The notes beneath the pieces are model-generated. The model searched no databases. It was not told where the DNA came from and saw nothing but the letters and a program-made list of their open reading frames with translations. A DNA stretch of 64,000 bases from Prolixibacteraceae bacterium (GTDB lineage Bacteria > Bacteroidota > Bacteroidia > Bacteroidales > Prolixibacteraceae), in the NCBI GenBank assembly GCA_019459525.1, contig JAIBEY010000017.1, forward strand, positions 17,283-81,282, in the 5' to 3' direction. Below, in pieces: positions 34,358 to 44,183 of this stretch; positions within the stretch are counted from its first letter, which is position 1; the number at the start of each line of letters is the position of its first letter. A program made the position numbers and the translations under genes.

Positions 34358-37300
34358 ATGAAAAAAACGCTAATCGAAGGCCTTCCCTTTAGGGACAGGT
34401 CGAACCTAATTCTGAGAAAAATGAAATTGACCACTCTATTTTCATTTTTGCTGTTCCTTTCCAGTTGGGGGACAAGTTTATCACAAACGACCAAACTGAG
34501 TCTCCATTTAAAAAATGTTCCTGTTAAAGAATTTATTCAACAAATTGAGGATCAAACTGATTTTTACTTCTTGTATCAGGATGATGTTTTTACTGAAGGC
34601 CAAAGAGTTACGATCAGGACCAAAGATGCCTCAATCGAATCCATTCTGCAAGAATTGGCTGACCAGGCTTCTATTCAATGCCAGATTATTGATTTACAAA
34701 TCGTGTTATTGCCCAAAGGGAAACACAATACCCCGGAAGCAATAGAATCGGTACTTGCCAGCCATGCACTACAAAAGAAAGAAGTTTCGGGAACTGTCAA
34801 AGACCGCAACGGGCTGCCAATTCCTGGAGTTTCTGTAGTTGTAAAAGGTACAAATGTGGGCATCATTACCGATTCGGATGGGAAATTTACCCTCCAGGTC
34901 GCGATGGATGCCAAAACACTGGCGTTTTCATTTGTCGGGATGAAAACACTGGAAATTGATTTGAAGAATCAGAAAATCATTGACGTGGTGATGGAAGATG
35001 AATCTACTGATGTTGATGAAGTGGTTGTGGTTGGTTATGGAACACAGAAAAAGGCCAGCGTGATAGGCTCTGTTGACCGGGTTGAAATCAAACAACTTAA
35101 ACAGCCATCCAGGACTATCAGCTCCTCCCTGGCCGGACGTTTAGCCGGTATTATATCTGTTCAGTCATCAGGTGAACCCGGTTATGATGAGGCATCATTC
35201 TGGATTCGCGGGGTGAACACCTTTGCCGGAAACTCAACGCCGTTGGTTTTGGTTGATGGCGTTCAGCGTTCGATGGACAATATCGACCCCGAAGAAATTG
35301 CCGATTTCACCATTTTGAAAGATGCCACCGCAACCGCCATTTATGGGGTACGCGGTGCAAACGGGGTAGTCCTGATTACGACCAAGAGAGGGACCTCCAA
35401 AAAACCTTCGGTTAACTTTAAAGTCGAAAACAGTTTCACCCGACCGCTCCAGTTGCCTGAGTTTGTTGATGGGCCAACCTATATGAGGTTGCACAACGAG
35501 GCCAACCGAAACATGGGGCAGATTCCCCTGTTCTCGGAAGATCAGATCCAAAACACTGAAAAAGGCACCGATCCCTATTACTATCCCAACGTAAACTGGA
35601 TGGATGAGCTAATTAGCCCAATGGCTACCGGACAAAGATCGACCTTAAATGTATCAGGTGGGACTGAAACCGTACGTTACTTTGTATCCGGCGCTTTCCT
35701 GAATCAGAACGGGATGTGGAAAAGATTTCAGGAAAACAGTTACAACAACAACACCAACCTGAAACGTTATAATTTCCGTACCAATATTGATATGGACATT
35801 ACCAAAACCACGGTGGTGTCGTTGCAGATCGCCGGAATTTTAGAAGATCGAAATTATCCAGGGGAATCAGCCGGTACCATATTCACATGGATGCTCGATA
35901 CCCCACCAACTAAATTTCCGCTTAGGTATCCCGATTCAAAAAAGATTGCGGGCATCCCGTACGGACAAGGGCGCAATCCATACCAGTTACTGGCCTATTC
36001 CGGGTACAGCACCGAGCATCATGCAACGATGCAAGCCAACATTAACCTGAACCAGGATTTAAACTTCATTACGAAAGGATTAAGGCTTCGTGGAACATTT
36101 GCATTTGACTCATATACCAACGCCAATATCAAACGTGCGATGAGCCCCCGGCCATATTTAATTGTTCCGTTTGGATATGATACCGAAGGAAACCCAATAC
36201 TAAAGGATGAAAATGGGAATTATAAATACGTTGATCAGGAACCATCAAGCGCATCGTACTCGTTTAACCTGAACAGAACAATCCCTACACCCTATACTGA
36301 CCGTTCGATCTACATTGAGTCGTCAATTAATTACAACCGGGCCTTTGGCAGGCATGATCTGGGCGCTATGGTACTTTACAATCAGGGCGATAAATCGTAC
36401 CCCACGGTTGGCGATATATATGAATCGGTTTCAAAAAGAAATCAAGGTGTTACCGGACGTGCCACTTACGCCTGGAGCGGCAGGTATTTTGCCGAGTTCA
36501 ACTTTGGGTACAATGGATCCGAAAATTTTGCCAAAGGAAAACGGATGGGTTATTTTCCCTCATACGCGATTGGATGGGAGCCTACCAAAGAAAACTTCAT
36601 GGGCCCGATCTCCAGGTATATTCAGTACATGAAAATAAAATTGTCGCACGGGAAAGTTGGGAACGACCAGATATCAGGCAAACGATTTGCCTATATTACC
36701 AGGGTTGCCTCAACATCAACCAATGTTGGTTTTGGTACCAACAACGGTTATGGATATGGATCAGGAGGAGGCGTAAACATCACCTACTTCGGGAATATGG
36801 ATGCATCCTGGGAGGTGGCTACCAAATCCGATTTGGGACTTGAAATTAATTTCCTGAACCATTTCAAATTGCAAACAGACCTTTTCTACGAAAACAGGAC
36901 AGACATCTGGACTGAACTTGCTTATGTTCCCGATATGTTTGGATATTCGCAAAAACCTTACGGGAACGTAGGTGAAATGGAAAATAAAGGAATAGACGGA
37001 TTCCTTGAATATTCCAGACAGATCAATAAAGATTGGGCAATTAACCTTAAGGGAACATACACTTTCGCGCAAAACAAAGTCCTCGCTACCGGCGACGAAA
37101 AACCAAAAGAAGCCTATCAGTCAAAAATCGGGCAACCGCTTAACCGGATGTTTGGTTATCTATCTGAAGGTTTGTTCCTCGATGAAGCTGAGATCCTGAA
37201 TAGCCCGGACCAATCGTCATTAGGAATTGCAAAACCTGGCGACATGAAATTTAAGGATGTAAACGGCGATGGAAAAATTGACCCCAACGACCAGGTATAT

Positions 37301-37798
37301 ATGGGATACAGCAACATTCCTGAAATTACCTATGGATTGGGCATTTCGTTGACCTATAAAGGGTTTGATTTTTCAGTGTTGCTTCAGGGAGCTGACCGTG
37401 TATCGTTCTTTGCCTCACCAACTCCATTTATTGAAGCATATAAACGAAATGTATGGAAATACATTGAAGAAAGCAGGTGGACACCCCAAAACCAGGACAT
37501 CAATGCGACATTCCCCCGGCTCTCCATCGGATCAGGGAATGGCGGTAACTATCTAAATTCCAGCCATTGGCTTCGTGATGGCAGTTACATCCGTTTAAAA
37601 CAACTGGAATTGGGTTATTCATTACCTAAACACGTATTGCAGAAAATAAATATCAAAGGAGCCCGGGTATATACAAACGGGTTAAACTTACTCACTATCT
37701 CCAGTTTTAAATGGTGGGATCCCGAAGCCAGAAACAGTACAGGTATGTTCTACCCTGCGCAGCAAGTGGTTAACCTTGGTTTAGATATTAACTTTTAA
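34358..37798 (+). CDS. SusC/RagA TonB-dependent receptor with STN domain (PUL-B)
   Basis: 1146 residues. Signal helix (KLTTLFSFLLFLSSWGTSLS), STN domain at about 45-119, carboxypeptidase-like domain at 142-224, TonB box region VDEVVVVGYGTQKKASV, plug (STPLVLVDGVQRSMDNIDPEE ... TATAIYGVRGANGVVLI), then barrel ending VVNLGLDINF. It imports the PUL-B ligand across the outer membrane with the SusD encoded next. The DNA for the start of the carboxypeptidase-like domain is almost identical to that of susC-A, although the rest of the two genes has diverged, which suggests local recombination. Confidence 0.95.
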   Translation: MKKTLIEGLPFRDRSNLILRKMKLTTLFSFLLFLSSWGTSLSQTTKLSLHLKNVPVKEFIQQIEDQTDFYFLYQDDVFTEGQRVTIRTKDASIESILQELADQASIQCQIIDLQIVLLPKGKHNTPEAIESVLASHALQKKEVSGTVKDRNGLPIPGVSVVVKGTNVGIITDSDGKFTLQVAMDAKTLAFSFVGMKTLEIDLKNQKIIDVVMEDESTDVDEVVVVGYGTQKKASVIGSVDRVEIKQLKQPSRTISSSLAGRLAGIISVQSSGEPGYDEASFWIRGVNTFAGNSTPLVLVDGVQRSMDNIDPEEIADFTILKDATATAIYGVRGANGVVLITTKRGTSKKPSVNFKVENSFTRPLQLPEFVDGPTYMRLHNEANRNMGQIPLFSEDQIQNTEKGTDPYYYPNVNWMDELISPMATGQRSTLNVSGGTETVRYFVSGAFLNQNGMWKRFQENSYNNNTNLKRYNFRTNIDMDITKTTVVSLQIAGILEDRNYPGESAGTIFTWMLDTPPTKFPLRYPDSKKIAGIPYGQGRNPYQLLAYSGYSTEHHATMQANINLNQDLNFITKGLRLRGTFAFDSYTNANIKRAMSPRPYLIVPFGYDTEGNPILKDENGNYKYVDQEPSSASYSFNLNRTIPTPYTDRSIYIESSINYNRAFGRHDLGAMVLYNQGDKSYPTVGDIYESVSKRNQGVTGRATYAWSGRYFAEFNFGYNGSENFAKGKRMGYFPSYAIGWEPTKENFMGPISRYIQYMKIKLSHGKVGNDQISGKRFAYITRVASTSTNVGFGTNNGYGYGSGGGVNITYFGNMDASWEVATKSDLGLEINFLNHFKLQTDLFYENRTDIWTELAYVPDMFGYSQKPYGNVGEMENKGIDGFLEYSRQINKDWAINLKGTYTFAQNKVLATGDEKPKEAYQSKIGQPLNRMFGYLSEGLFLDEAEILNSPDQSSLGIAKPGDMKFKDVNGDGKIDPNDQVYMGYSNIPEITYGLGISLTYKGFDFSVLLQGADRVSFFASPTPFIEAYKRNVWKYIEESRWTPQNQDINATFPRLSIGSGNGGNYLNSSHWLRDGSYIRLKQLELGYSLPKHVLQKINIKGARVYTNGLNLLTISSFKWWDPEARNSTGMFYPAQQVVNLGLDINF

Positions 37799-37809
37799 TT
37801 TTTACTGAA

Positions 37810-39696
37810 ATGAACAAAGCAATTATATTTCTGCTGGTTCTGGCAATTACCGGACTGGCATCATGCTCAAAATATCTGGATCAGATTCCTGATGAAACAT
37901 TAAAAGAAAGAAACCTGTTTGATTCGAAAGACGACATGATTAAGGTCTTAACCCAGGTTTACGCCTATTACGAAAACCCGATTGAATTTAGGGATAACAT
38001 TGGGATGGCGTCTGATGAGGCAGACTACAACTGGAGCAATTATTCTCCAAATTACAAAGACAATGGGGCCTATTCCCCTTCAAACCCCATATATGACCGC
38101 TGGGGCGGAACCTACCAGAGCATTCGTACCGCACTTTATTTTCTGAACCGGATTGATGAATGTAAAGATGAAAAACTCACCGAACAGGAACGGACCTGGT
38201 GGAAAGGTGAAGCTGAATTCCTGATTGCCTACTATTATTTCCAGCTCCTTACCAATTATGGCCCGGTGCCAATTGTCGATAAGGTTTACAGCGAAACCGA
38301 AATGATTGAACTGCTCAAAACCGGAGTCCCCCGGAATTCATTTAACGATGTGGTCAAATATATCGATGGAATGCTGGTAAAAGCGGCAGAAAAACTGGAT
38401 CCTATTTATGCCATCCCCGACCGGGCAGGCCGGGCCAATATCACTTCAGCAAAATTTCTCCGCTCGCGCCTGATGCTTTATGCCGCAAGCCCTCTTTATA
38501 ATGGGATGCAAATACCCGGCGGAAAAAAATTATTGGCAGACATGATGATTAAAGACAACAAAGGCGATAACCTGCTAAATGATAATTTCGACGCTGAAAA
38601 ATGGAAAACCGCTATGACTGTTACCGAAGATGCCATTGATTTTGCAAATAAAAATTACTTTCTGATGATGGAAGGCGTTGCAACAGGCAGAGACCAGGGA
38701 TTATACCGGTACAAACGATTGTTTACCTATCCCCGTGGTGGCGAACCCAATAAGGAAAACATTTTCTACAAGCAAAATTACGGGACCGGCGATTTTAACT
38801 CCCATGCCCTGCCAATCAGTTGGTCGAGATATACCGGAGTGTGCCCAACGATGGAGCATGTTTCTGAGTATTTTATGGCCAATGGATTAATGCCGGAAGA
38901 CGATCCTGAATATATGGCTGCAACAGGTTTTGAGCCTTACGAAAAAGATGGATTTAACGTTAATCTGTACAAAAAATTCAAAAAACGCGATCCACGCTTC
39001 TATGCCAATATACTTTTCCCCGAACAATATTCTTACGCCATGCTTGATGCGAATACGGAAAAATTTGATGCCAAATGGGCTGGCGATACCGACAATAAAC
39101 TCTTGTATTTCCGTCCGTATTATTCAGGTCAGGACGGCTTCAAGTTAAAACCAGGCCGCGATTTTTGCACCACCGGATTCCTGTGCATCAAATACATGCC
39201 TGTTACCGGAAGCAAATCAAACCAGGGCGACAACGGAATTAGCATCTTCAGATACACCGAATTGTTGCTGAACTATATTGAAGCAGCAACCGAATATGCC
39301 ATTGCCAAAGGACAAGATCCGTTTACCACTTATCCAAAAATTCAACTTTACTGGGACCATATTCGGAGTAGGGTTGGAATTCCTTCGGTAATAGAAGCTT
39401 ACCAGAAAGCCGGTATCGCCATTACTCCTTCCAAGGCGCGTGAGTTAGTTCATCGGGAACGAAATGTTGAACTGGCATTTGAGGGGCATCGCTATTTTGA
39501 CAACAGAAGATGGTTAATCGCTGAAAATGAAGGCGGGCCAAAGCACGGATTTAACATCCAGAAAGATGGAAACGATTTCTGGGATCCGACTTACGTATTC
39601 GAAACAAGGTATTGGGATCAGAAAATGTATTTCAACGCCATTCCCCAGGTTGAGCTGAACAAAAACATTGGCCTTACACAAAATCCAAGATGGTAA
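37810..39696 (+). CDS. SusD/RagB surface lipoprotein (PUL-B)
   Basis: 628 residues. The lipoprotein leader is IIFLLVLAITGLASC. The SusD helical N-terminal half includes WWKGEAEFLIAYYYFQLLTNYG and NITSAKFLRSRLMLYAASPLYN. The C-terminal SusD signature is IFRYTELLLNYIEAATEYA followed by LVHRERNVELAFEGHRYFDNRRW. It pairs with the SusC encoded 11 bp upstream as the ligand-binding lid. Two more exported products follow in the operon. Confidence 0.94.
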   Translation: MNKAIIFLLVLAITGLASCSKYLDQIPDETLKERNLFDSKDDMIKVLTQVYAYYENPIEFRDNIGMASDEADYNWSNYSPNYKDNGAYSPSNPIYDRWGGTYQSIRTALYFLNRIDECKDEKLTEQERTWWKGEAEFLIAYYYFQLLTNYGPVPIVDKVYSETEMIELLKTGVPRNSFNDVVKYIDGMLVKAAEKLDPIYAIPDRAGRANITSAKFLRSRLMLYAASPLYNGMQIPGGKKLLADMMIKDNKGDNLLNDNFDAEKWKTAMTVTEDAIDFANKNYFLMMEGVATGRDQGLYRYKRLFTYPRGGEPNKENIFYKQNYGTGDFNSHALPISWSRYTGVCPTMEHVSEYFMANGLMPEDDPEYMAATGFEPYEKDGFNVNLYKKFKKRDPRFYANILFPEQYSYAMLDANTEKFDAKWAGDTDNKLLYFRPYYSGQDGFKLKPGRDFCTTGFLCIKYMPVTGSKSNQGDNGISIFRYTELLLNYIEAATEYAIAKGQDPFTTYPKIQLYWDHIRSRVGIPSVIEAYQKAGIAITPSKARELVHRERNVELAFEGHRYFDNRRWLIAENEGGPKHGFNIQKDGNDFWDPTYVFETRYWDQKMYFNAIPQVELNKNIGLTQNPRW

Positions 39697-39718
39697 CAAT
39701 TAGTAATTTAGAAATCTT

Positions 39719-40807
39719 ATGAAAACAAAATTAATCTATATTCTTTTTGCCCTTTTGCCCTTCCTGTTCGGTATATCCTCATGCAAGGAAGACGATGGCG
39801 ATACAACACCCCCAAGCCCTGTTGACAATATTGTAATCACTCCGGATTTTGGCGGATTTAAATTGTCCTGGCAGAATCCGACCGACGTTGATTTCCGCTA
39901 TGTGGATCTTTCGTACACCGACGCTTTAGGAAATCTATGGAGTAAAAAAATCAGTCAATACGGGAACAGCACCCAGGTTGCGGGTTTGACTGAAGAAAAA
40001 GATTACACGTTCAATTTGGTCAGTTACGACAAATCGGGCAACGCCTCCGGAACAAAAACAATTAGCGGGAAGTGCAAAACGCCACCGTTTTTAGTTATTG
40101 CCCAAGAGTTGGTGGTAAACCCCGACTTTGGTGGGATCAATGTAAAATGGGGTAATACCTGCGGGAAACAAGTGGCTGTAATGGTCCAATATAAAGACAA
40201 CAACGGGGCAAAACAAGTACAAACCACAGTTTCAAACAAACCAAATGATGTACTTTTTGTGTCAGGGTTGCAGGCTAAATCTCAGGTTTTCAAAATCACT
40301 GTTTCCGATTCAATAGGCAATGCCGGGCCAACAAAAGATTTTAACTTAACCCCGCTTGCCGAAAGCCTGATTGAAAAAAACGGCTGGGAAGTTGTAAGTT
40401 TTTCTTCAGAAGAAGCTTCGGGCGAAGGTACATCAAACGGAAGGGTTATCCATGCCATCGATGGTAACATTAACTCATTCTGGCATTCTCAATGGGCTGG
40501 CGGAACACCCCCGTATCCGCACTGGTTTATCATCAACATGAACCAGACGGTAACGATCAGCCGTTTCGAATGTTACCGGAGACAAGGTGATTCCGGCGGT
40601 CCTGATAAAATCAAGTTTTACACCAGTATGGATGGTCAAACCTGGACCGATCTGGGTGAAAACGCATTTAACCGGAATGTCAATACGGCCCAGAGCTACC
40701 GGATTTCTTCGAACCCGGAGGCTCGTTACTTTAAATTTGAAGCCACCGCCGGCCCCAATACATTCTCTCATTTAGGGGAGATCAATGTCTTCGGATCGGC
40801 CAAATAG
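39719..40807 (+). CDS. Surface lipoprotein: DUF4959-like domains plus C-terminal discoidin (F5/8C) domain
   Basis: A 362-residue lipoprotein (leader IYILFALLPFLFGISSC followed by an acidic KEDDGD export-type stretch). Two fibronectin-like domains of DUF4959/DUF5126 type share the phrase VITPDFGGFKLSWQNPT / VVNPDFGGINVKWGNT. From about residue 215 a discoidin domain starts: GRVIHAIDGNINSFWHSQW, HWFIINMNQTVTISRFECYRR, TSMDGQTWTDLG, ARYFKFEATAG. F5/8C domains bind sugars. It probably presents the PUL-B glycan at the surface as a SusE/F-like accessory, 22 bp after susD. Its terminator is at 40857. Confidence 0.85.
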   Translation: MKTKLIYILFALLPFLFGISSCKEDDGDTTPPSPVDNIVITPDFGGFKLSWQNPTDVDFRYVDLSYTDALGNLWSKKISQYGNSTQVAGLTEEKDYTFNLVSYDKSGNASGTKTISGKCKTPPFLVIAQELVVNPDFGGINVKWGNTCGKQVAVMVQYKDNNGAKQVQTTVSNKPNDVLFVSGLQAKSQVFKITVSDSIGNAGPTKDFNLTPLAESLIEKNGWEVVSFSSEEASGEGTSNGRVIHAIDGNINSFWHSQWAGGTPPYPHWFIINMNQTVTISRFECYRRQGDSGGPDKIKFYTSMDGQTWTDLGENAFNRNVNTAQSYRISSNPEARYFKFEATAGPNTFSHLGEINVFGSAK

Positions 40808-40856
40808 CCAATTATCCATATAGCTTCACTACCTGATTTAGTTTCAGCAATATTTT

Positions 40857-40892
40857 GGATGGGGAACCCGGTTACGGTTCTCCATCCTTTTT
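40857..40892 (+). terminator. Terminator after the discoidin lipoprotein gene
   Basis: GGATGGGGAACC (40857-40868) pairs with GGTTCTCCATCC (40876-40887) with one mismatch and is followed by five T. The GH109-type gene downstream therefore probably has its own promoter in 40893-41064, where no clear box was found. Confidence 0.85.
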
Positions 40893-41064
40893 GTGCAAAC
40901 ATCGAACTCCGGATAAAAAGAAAAACATTGAAGCGATAATCCCGATTTTGATCATTGTTTGTTTCGAAAATTGAAATAAAATTGCACCTTTCGGATATAA
41001 AACAGTAGATCTTACAAGCTGAAACCTAAAGATTCATATACAATAAACTATTAAACCAACACAA

Positions 41065-42516
41065 ATGGCATCAAACAGAAGGGATTTTCTCCGAAACACG
41101 TTATTGGGAACCGGTATGCTGGCAACCGGACTGGCTGGCCATGCAGCATCTGCCAATGCAGAAACAAGCGCCGGGCGGAAAGGTAAAAATCAGAAACAGC
41201 GTTTCAACATGTGCGGTTATGCTGCACCCAAACTCGACAAAGTACGAATTGGTTTTGTTGGTTTGGGTATGCGTGGCCCGGGTGCTGTAGAGCGAATGTC
41301 GTACATCGACGGAGTTGAAATTGTAGGCTTGTGCGATCAATATGACGACCGTGTTGAAGCCATGCAAAAGTTACTTGAAAAACAGGGGCTTCCCCGTGCC
41401 AAATCGTACTCCGGATCGAAAGACGCATGGAAAACCATGTGCGAAAACCCGGATATCGACCTGATCTACATCACCACGCCTTGGTCATTGCACACCCCGA
41501 TGGCTGTTTATGCCATGGAGCACGGAAAACATGCGGCCACTGAAGTTCCGGCGGCGGTCACCATCGACGAATGCTGGCAACTGGTTGAAACTTCGGAGCG
41601 CACCCAAAAACATTGTATGATGCTCGAAAACTGTTGTTACGACTTTTTCGAACTGCTGACACTGAATATGGCCCGTCAAGGCTTTTTTGGCGAAATTATT
41701 CATGGTGAAGGCGCATACATTCACGACCTGCGCAGCCTGAATTTTGCAAAAGAAGGCGGGTATGCTGAAATGTGGCGCCTGAAAGAAAATTACAGAAACG
41801 GAAACCTCTATCCGACACATGGGCTGGGCCCTATCTGCCAAATCATGGACATTAACCGTGGCGACCAGATGGAATACCTGAGCTCGATGTCGTCAGCCGA
41901 TTTCCATATGGCGGCCATGGCTAAAGAATTAGCCGCCAAAGACAGTTTCTTCAGCGAATTTGATGGCAAGTCGTTCCGCGGAAATATGAACACAACCACC
42001 GTTAAAACATACAAAGGCCGCACGATCATGATTCAGCATGACGTTAGCAGCCCTCGCCCCTACTCACGTATCCATTTGGTAAGCGGGTCGAAAGGAGTTG
42101 CCTGTAAATGGCCAGACCCGGCAAGGATTGCAACCGGTCACAGTTGGTTAAAAGATGAAGAAATGAAATCTCTGGAAGAAAAATATACGCCCGAAATCGT
42201 GAAACGGATTGGCGAAATGGCTAAAAAAGTAGGTGGTCACGGCGGAATGGACTTTATGATGGACTGGCGGCTGATCGACTGCCTGCGCAACGGGTTGCCA
42301 CTCGATCAGGATGTTTACGATGCTGCACTTTGGAGCGCCATTGCACCGCTGAGCGAAAAATCGGTAGCTAACCGATCCAATTCGGTTGATATTCCCGATT
42401 TTACCTGTGGTTCGTGGAAAACCAATACTCCGGTTGAACTGACACTAAAAGGAGGAGGGACAACGGGGGTAAAAGCCTCGAAAAAAACAGAATCTGACAA
42501 ACAATTAGGAATTTAG
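41065..42516 (+). CDS. GH109-type Gfo/Idh/MocA enzyme (alpha-N-acetylgalactosaminidase-like), Tat-exported
   Basis: 483 residues. The Tat leader is SNRRDFLRNTLLGTGMLATG. The NAD-binding domain starts KVRIGFVGLGMRGPGAVERM and continues VEIVGLCDQYDDRV, IYITTPWSLHTPMAVYAMEHGK and VPAAVTIDECWQLVE. The C-terminal domain includes MMLENCCYDFFELLTLNM and NGNLYPTHGLGPICQIMDINRGD, which resemble GH109. GH109 enzymes use tightly bound NAD in an oxidation-elimination mechanism to remove alpha-linked GalNAc. The catalytic His would be the one in YPTHGLGP. Other oxidoreductases of the family remain possible. It is the only glycan-active gene in PUL-B, suggesting a GalNAc-containing ligand such as a mucin-type O-glycan. 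Confidence 0.8.
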   Translation: MASNRRDFLRNTLLGTGMLATGLAGHAASANAETSAGRKGKNQKQRFNMCGYAAPKLDKVRIGFVGLGMRGPGAVERMSYIDGVEIVGLCDQYDDRVEAMQKLLEKQGLPRAKSYSGSKDAWKTMCENPDIDLIYITTPWSLHTPMAVYAMEHGKHAATEVPAAVTIDECWQLVETSERTQKHCMMLENCCYDFFELLTLNMARQGFFGEIIHGEGAYIHDLRSLNFAKEGGYAEMWRLKENYRNGNLYPTHGLGPICQIMDINRGDQMEYLSSMSSADFHMAAMAKELAAKDSFFSEFDGKSFRGNMNTTTVKTYKGRTIMIQHDVSSPRPYSRIHLVSGSKGVACKWPDPARIATGHSWLKDEEMKSLEEKYTPEIVKRIGEMAKKVGGHGGMDFMMDWRLIDCLRNGLPLDQDVYDAALWSAIAPLSEKSVANRSNSVDIPDFTCGSWKTNTPVELTLKGGGTTGVKASKKTESDKQLGI

Positions 42517-42525
42517 TTTATAAAA

Positions 42526-42558
42526 AAGAGGCTGAACACCATGCGGGTTCAGCCTCTT
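42526..42558. terminator. Bidirectional terminator between GH109-type gene and susD-C
   Basis: AAGAGGCTGAAC (42526-42537) pairs perfectly with GTTCAGCCTCTT (42547-42558) over 12 bp with a 9-base loop. Flanking A and T tracts serve both convergent operons. Confidence 0.88.
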
Positions 42559-42593
42559 AAATTTATGGGTTTGCTTATGCGAAAGCCTAAGTA

Positions 42594-44171
42594 TTAAAAA
42601 TTAGCTTTACCGGTATCCCACCATAAACGGGTAGCAATATCGTCTTTAGCTCCGGTTCCCATTTTAGCAACAGCATCAGCAACACCTGCGGTGTTACCTG
42701 TTCTTTCTGCATTCACGAAAGGCATACGTTTGATCCATTCGTTGGCAGGAATAATTCCCCAATCGGCATTACTGTCATTCTTATAAACATTGGGGATTTT
42801 GGGATAACCTGTTCTGCGGAAATCAGCCCATGGTTCGTTCGGATTGAAGAATCCGGCAATCCATTTTTGGGTAATGATTTTTTCAAGCTTTAATTCTTTT
42901 GAATCAGCTTCGTTCCATTTAACTGTAACCGTTGAACGGGAAATAAAATCATTCACTGCTCCGGTAGCTTTCGGATCGTTGTAGTCAATTGGTTTGCTTG
43001 TATCGTCGGCCAAATAAGCATCAACACCACCGGCACCCCAGTCAGCAAAAGATAATTTAATACCATTTTCATAATTGGTTTTGGCATCGCCTGCACCAGC
43101 CCAACCTCTCAGGCTAGCTTCAGCAAGGTCGAAATACACTTCAGATGCGGCAAGATAATTCCGTTTGGTTATCGTTTTGAAGCTTTCGTTGATCATCGAG
43201 AAATTAGAATGGTCGTCTTTCGCAACCAAAGACGCGCCATTACGAATTCCTTTGTATGGGAATTCAGGATGGTCAGAATACAATGAAGCATCGGTTGCTG
43301 GCTGGAAAAACTTGGAAATACGGTTGTCTTTCAATCCAACCAGGAACGATTCCATTCCGGCAGACATACGGGTATCGCCCCACTCAAAACAGATGATAGA
43401 CAAATACAATTTACCTCCATAAAGAGAAACTGCGAAATTATCAGCATTGGTTAAAATCAAACCAGCAGGATCGCTAATCGCCTTTTCGCCCTGGGTTTTT
43501 GCCAGTTCAGGAGCAACTTTTGAAATACGGATAGCTAAACGTAAACGCATGGAGTTAACAAGTTTCGCCCATAGTTTTACATCTCCGCCATAGCTGGCAT
43601 CAAATTTCTTCATCCCTGCATAATCCTTATTGGCAGCGAATACGGCCTGAATTTCGTCAAGCTGGCTGAAGAACTTATTGTATAATTCTGCTTCACTATC
43701 GTATTTAATAGTCGATTCGGTTGATCCGTAATTGGAGTAGATTACTGGCCCGTGATAGGTAGTAAGCCTGGACATTCCAAGAATTTGGATCAGCTTTGCC
43801 CATGAAGAGAAGACCGTATAACCACCTTCGTCAGCTTTTTCAATTACCCTTCTTGCAGGCGCCATTAAACTACCATAAATGCGGTCCCAGTAGGTGTTCC
43901 ACCGAATGTAGTAGGTTGTATTATTAACCCCGCTGGCAAATGGTGTTGGGGTTGCCATGTAGTCGGCAAACGATTCTGCTGCCAGGTTTTCTTCAATCTG
44001 ATGGCCAAAAATATTACCCAGCATAGAAGGGTAAAAAGCGCCGATGTGGTTAAAGTCCTGTTTCAGCGATTCGTCGCTTATTTCGTAAGGATTTTTATTT
44101 GCCTCTTCAAATTGATCGGTACATGCATTCGCAAAGAATGCTACCATTAATAAGAATATGATTTTTTTCAT
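42594..44171 (-). CDS. SusD-like lipoprotein, SusD-like_2 type (PUL-C)
   Basis: 525 residues of the SusD/RagB family, second subfamily. The lipoprotein leader is IIFLLMVAFFANAC. The family pattern includes YYIRWNTYWDRIYGSLMAPARRVI, VKLWAKLVNSMRLRLAIRISKVAPE and a late YLAASEVYFDLAEASLRGW. The C-terminal region is QKWIAGFFNPNEPWADFRRTGYPKI. It is shorter than the PUL-A and PUL-B SusD proteins, and this subfamily usually pairs with SusC proteins of the shorter, peptide or unknown-ligand group. It is the only SusD gene for the two SusC genes of PUL-C and lies 12 bp after susC-C2. Confidence 0.92.
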   Translation of the reverse strand: MKKIIFLLMVAFFANACTDQFEEANKNPYEISDESLKQDFNHIGAFYPSMLGNIFGHQIEENLAAESFADYMATPTPFASGVNNTTYYIRWNTYWDRIYGSLMAPARRVIEKADEGGYTVFSSWAKLIQILGMSRLTTYHGPVIYSNYGSTESTIKYDSEAELYNKFFSQLDEIQAVFAANKDYAGMKKFDASYGGDVKLWAKLVNSMRLRLAIRISKVAPELAKTQGEKAISDPAGLILTNADNFAVSLYGGKLYLSIICFEWGDTRMSAGMESFLVGLKDNRISKFFQPATDASLYSDHPEFPYKGIRNGASLVAKDDHSNFSMINESFKTITKRNYLAASEVYFDLAEASLRGWAGAGDAKTNYENGIKLSFADWGAGGVDAYLADDTSKPIDYNDPKATGAVNDFISRSTVTVKWNEADSKELKLEKIITQKWIAGFFNPNEPWADFRRTGYPKIPNVYKNDSNADWGIIPANEWIKRMPFVNAERTGNTAGVADAVAKMGTGAKDDIATRLWWDTGKANF

Positions 44172-44183
44172 GGTATCAATGTA

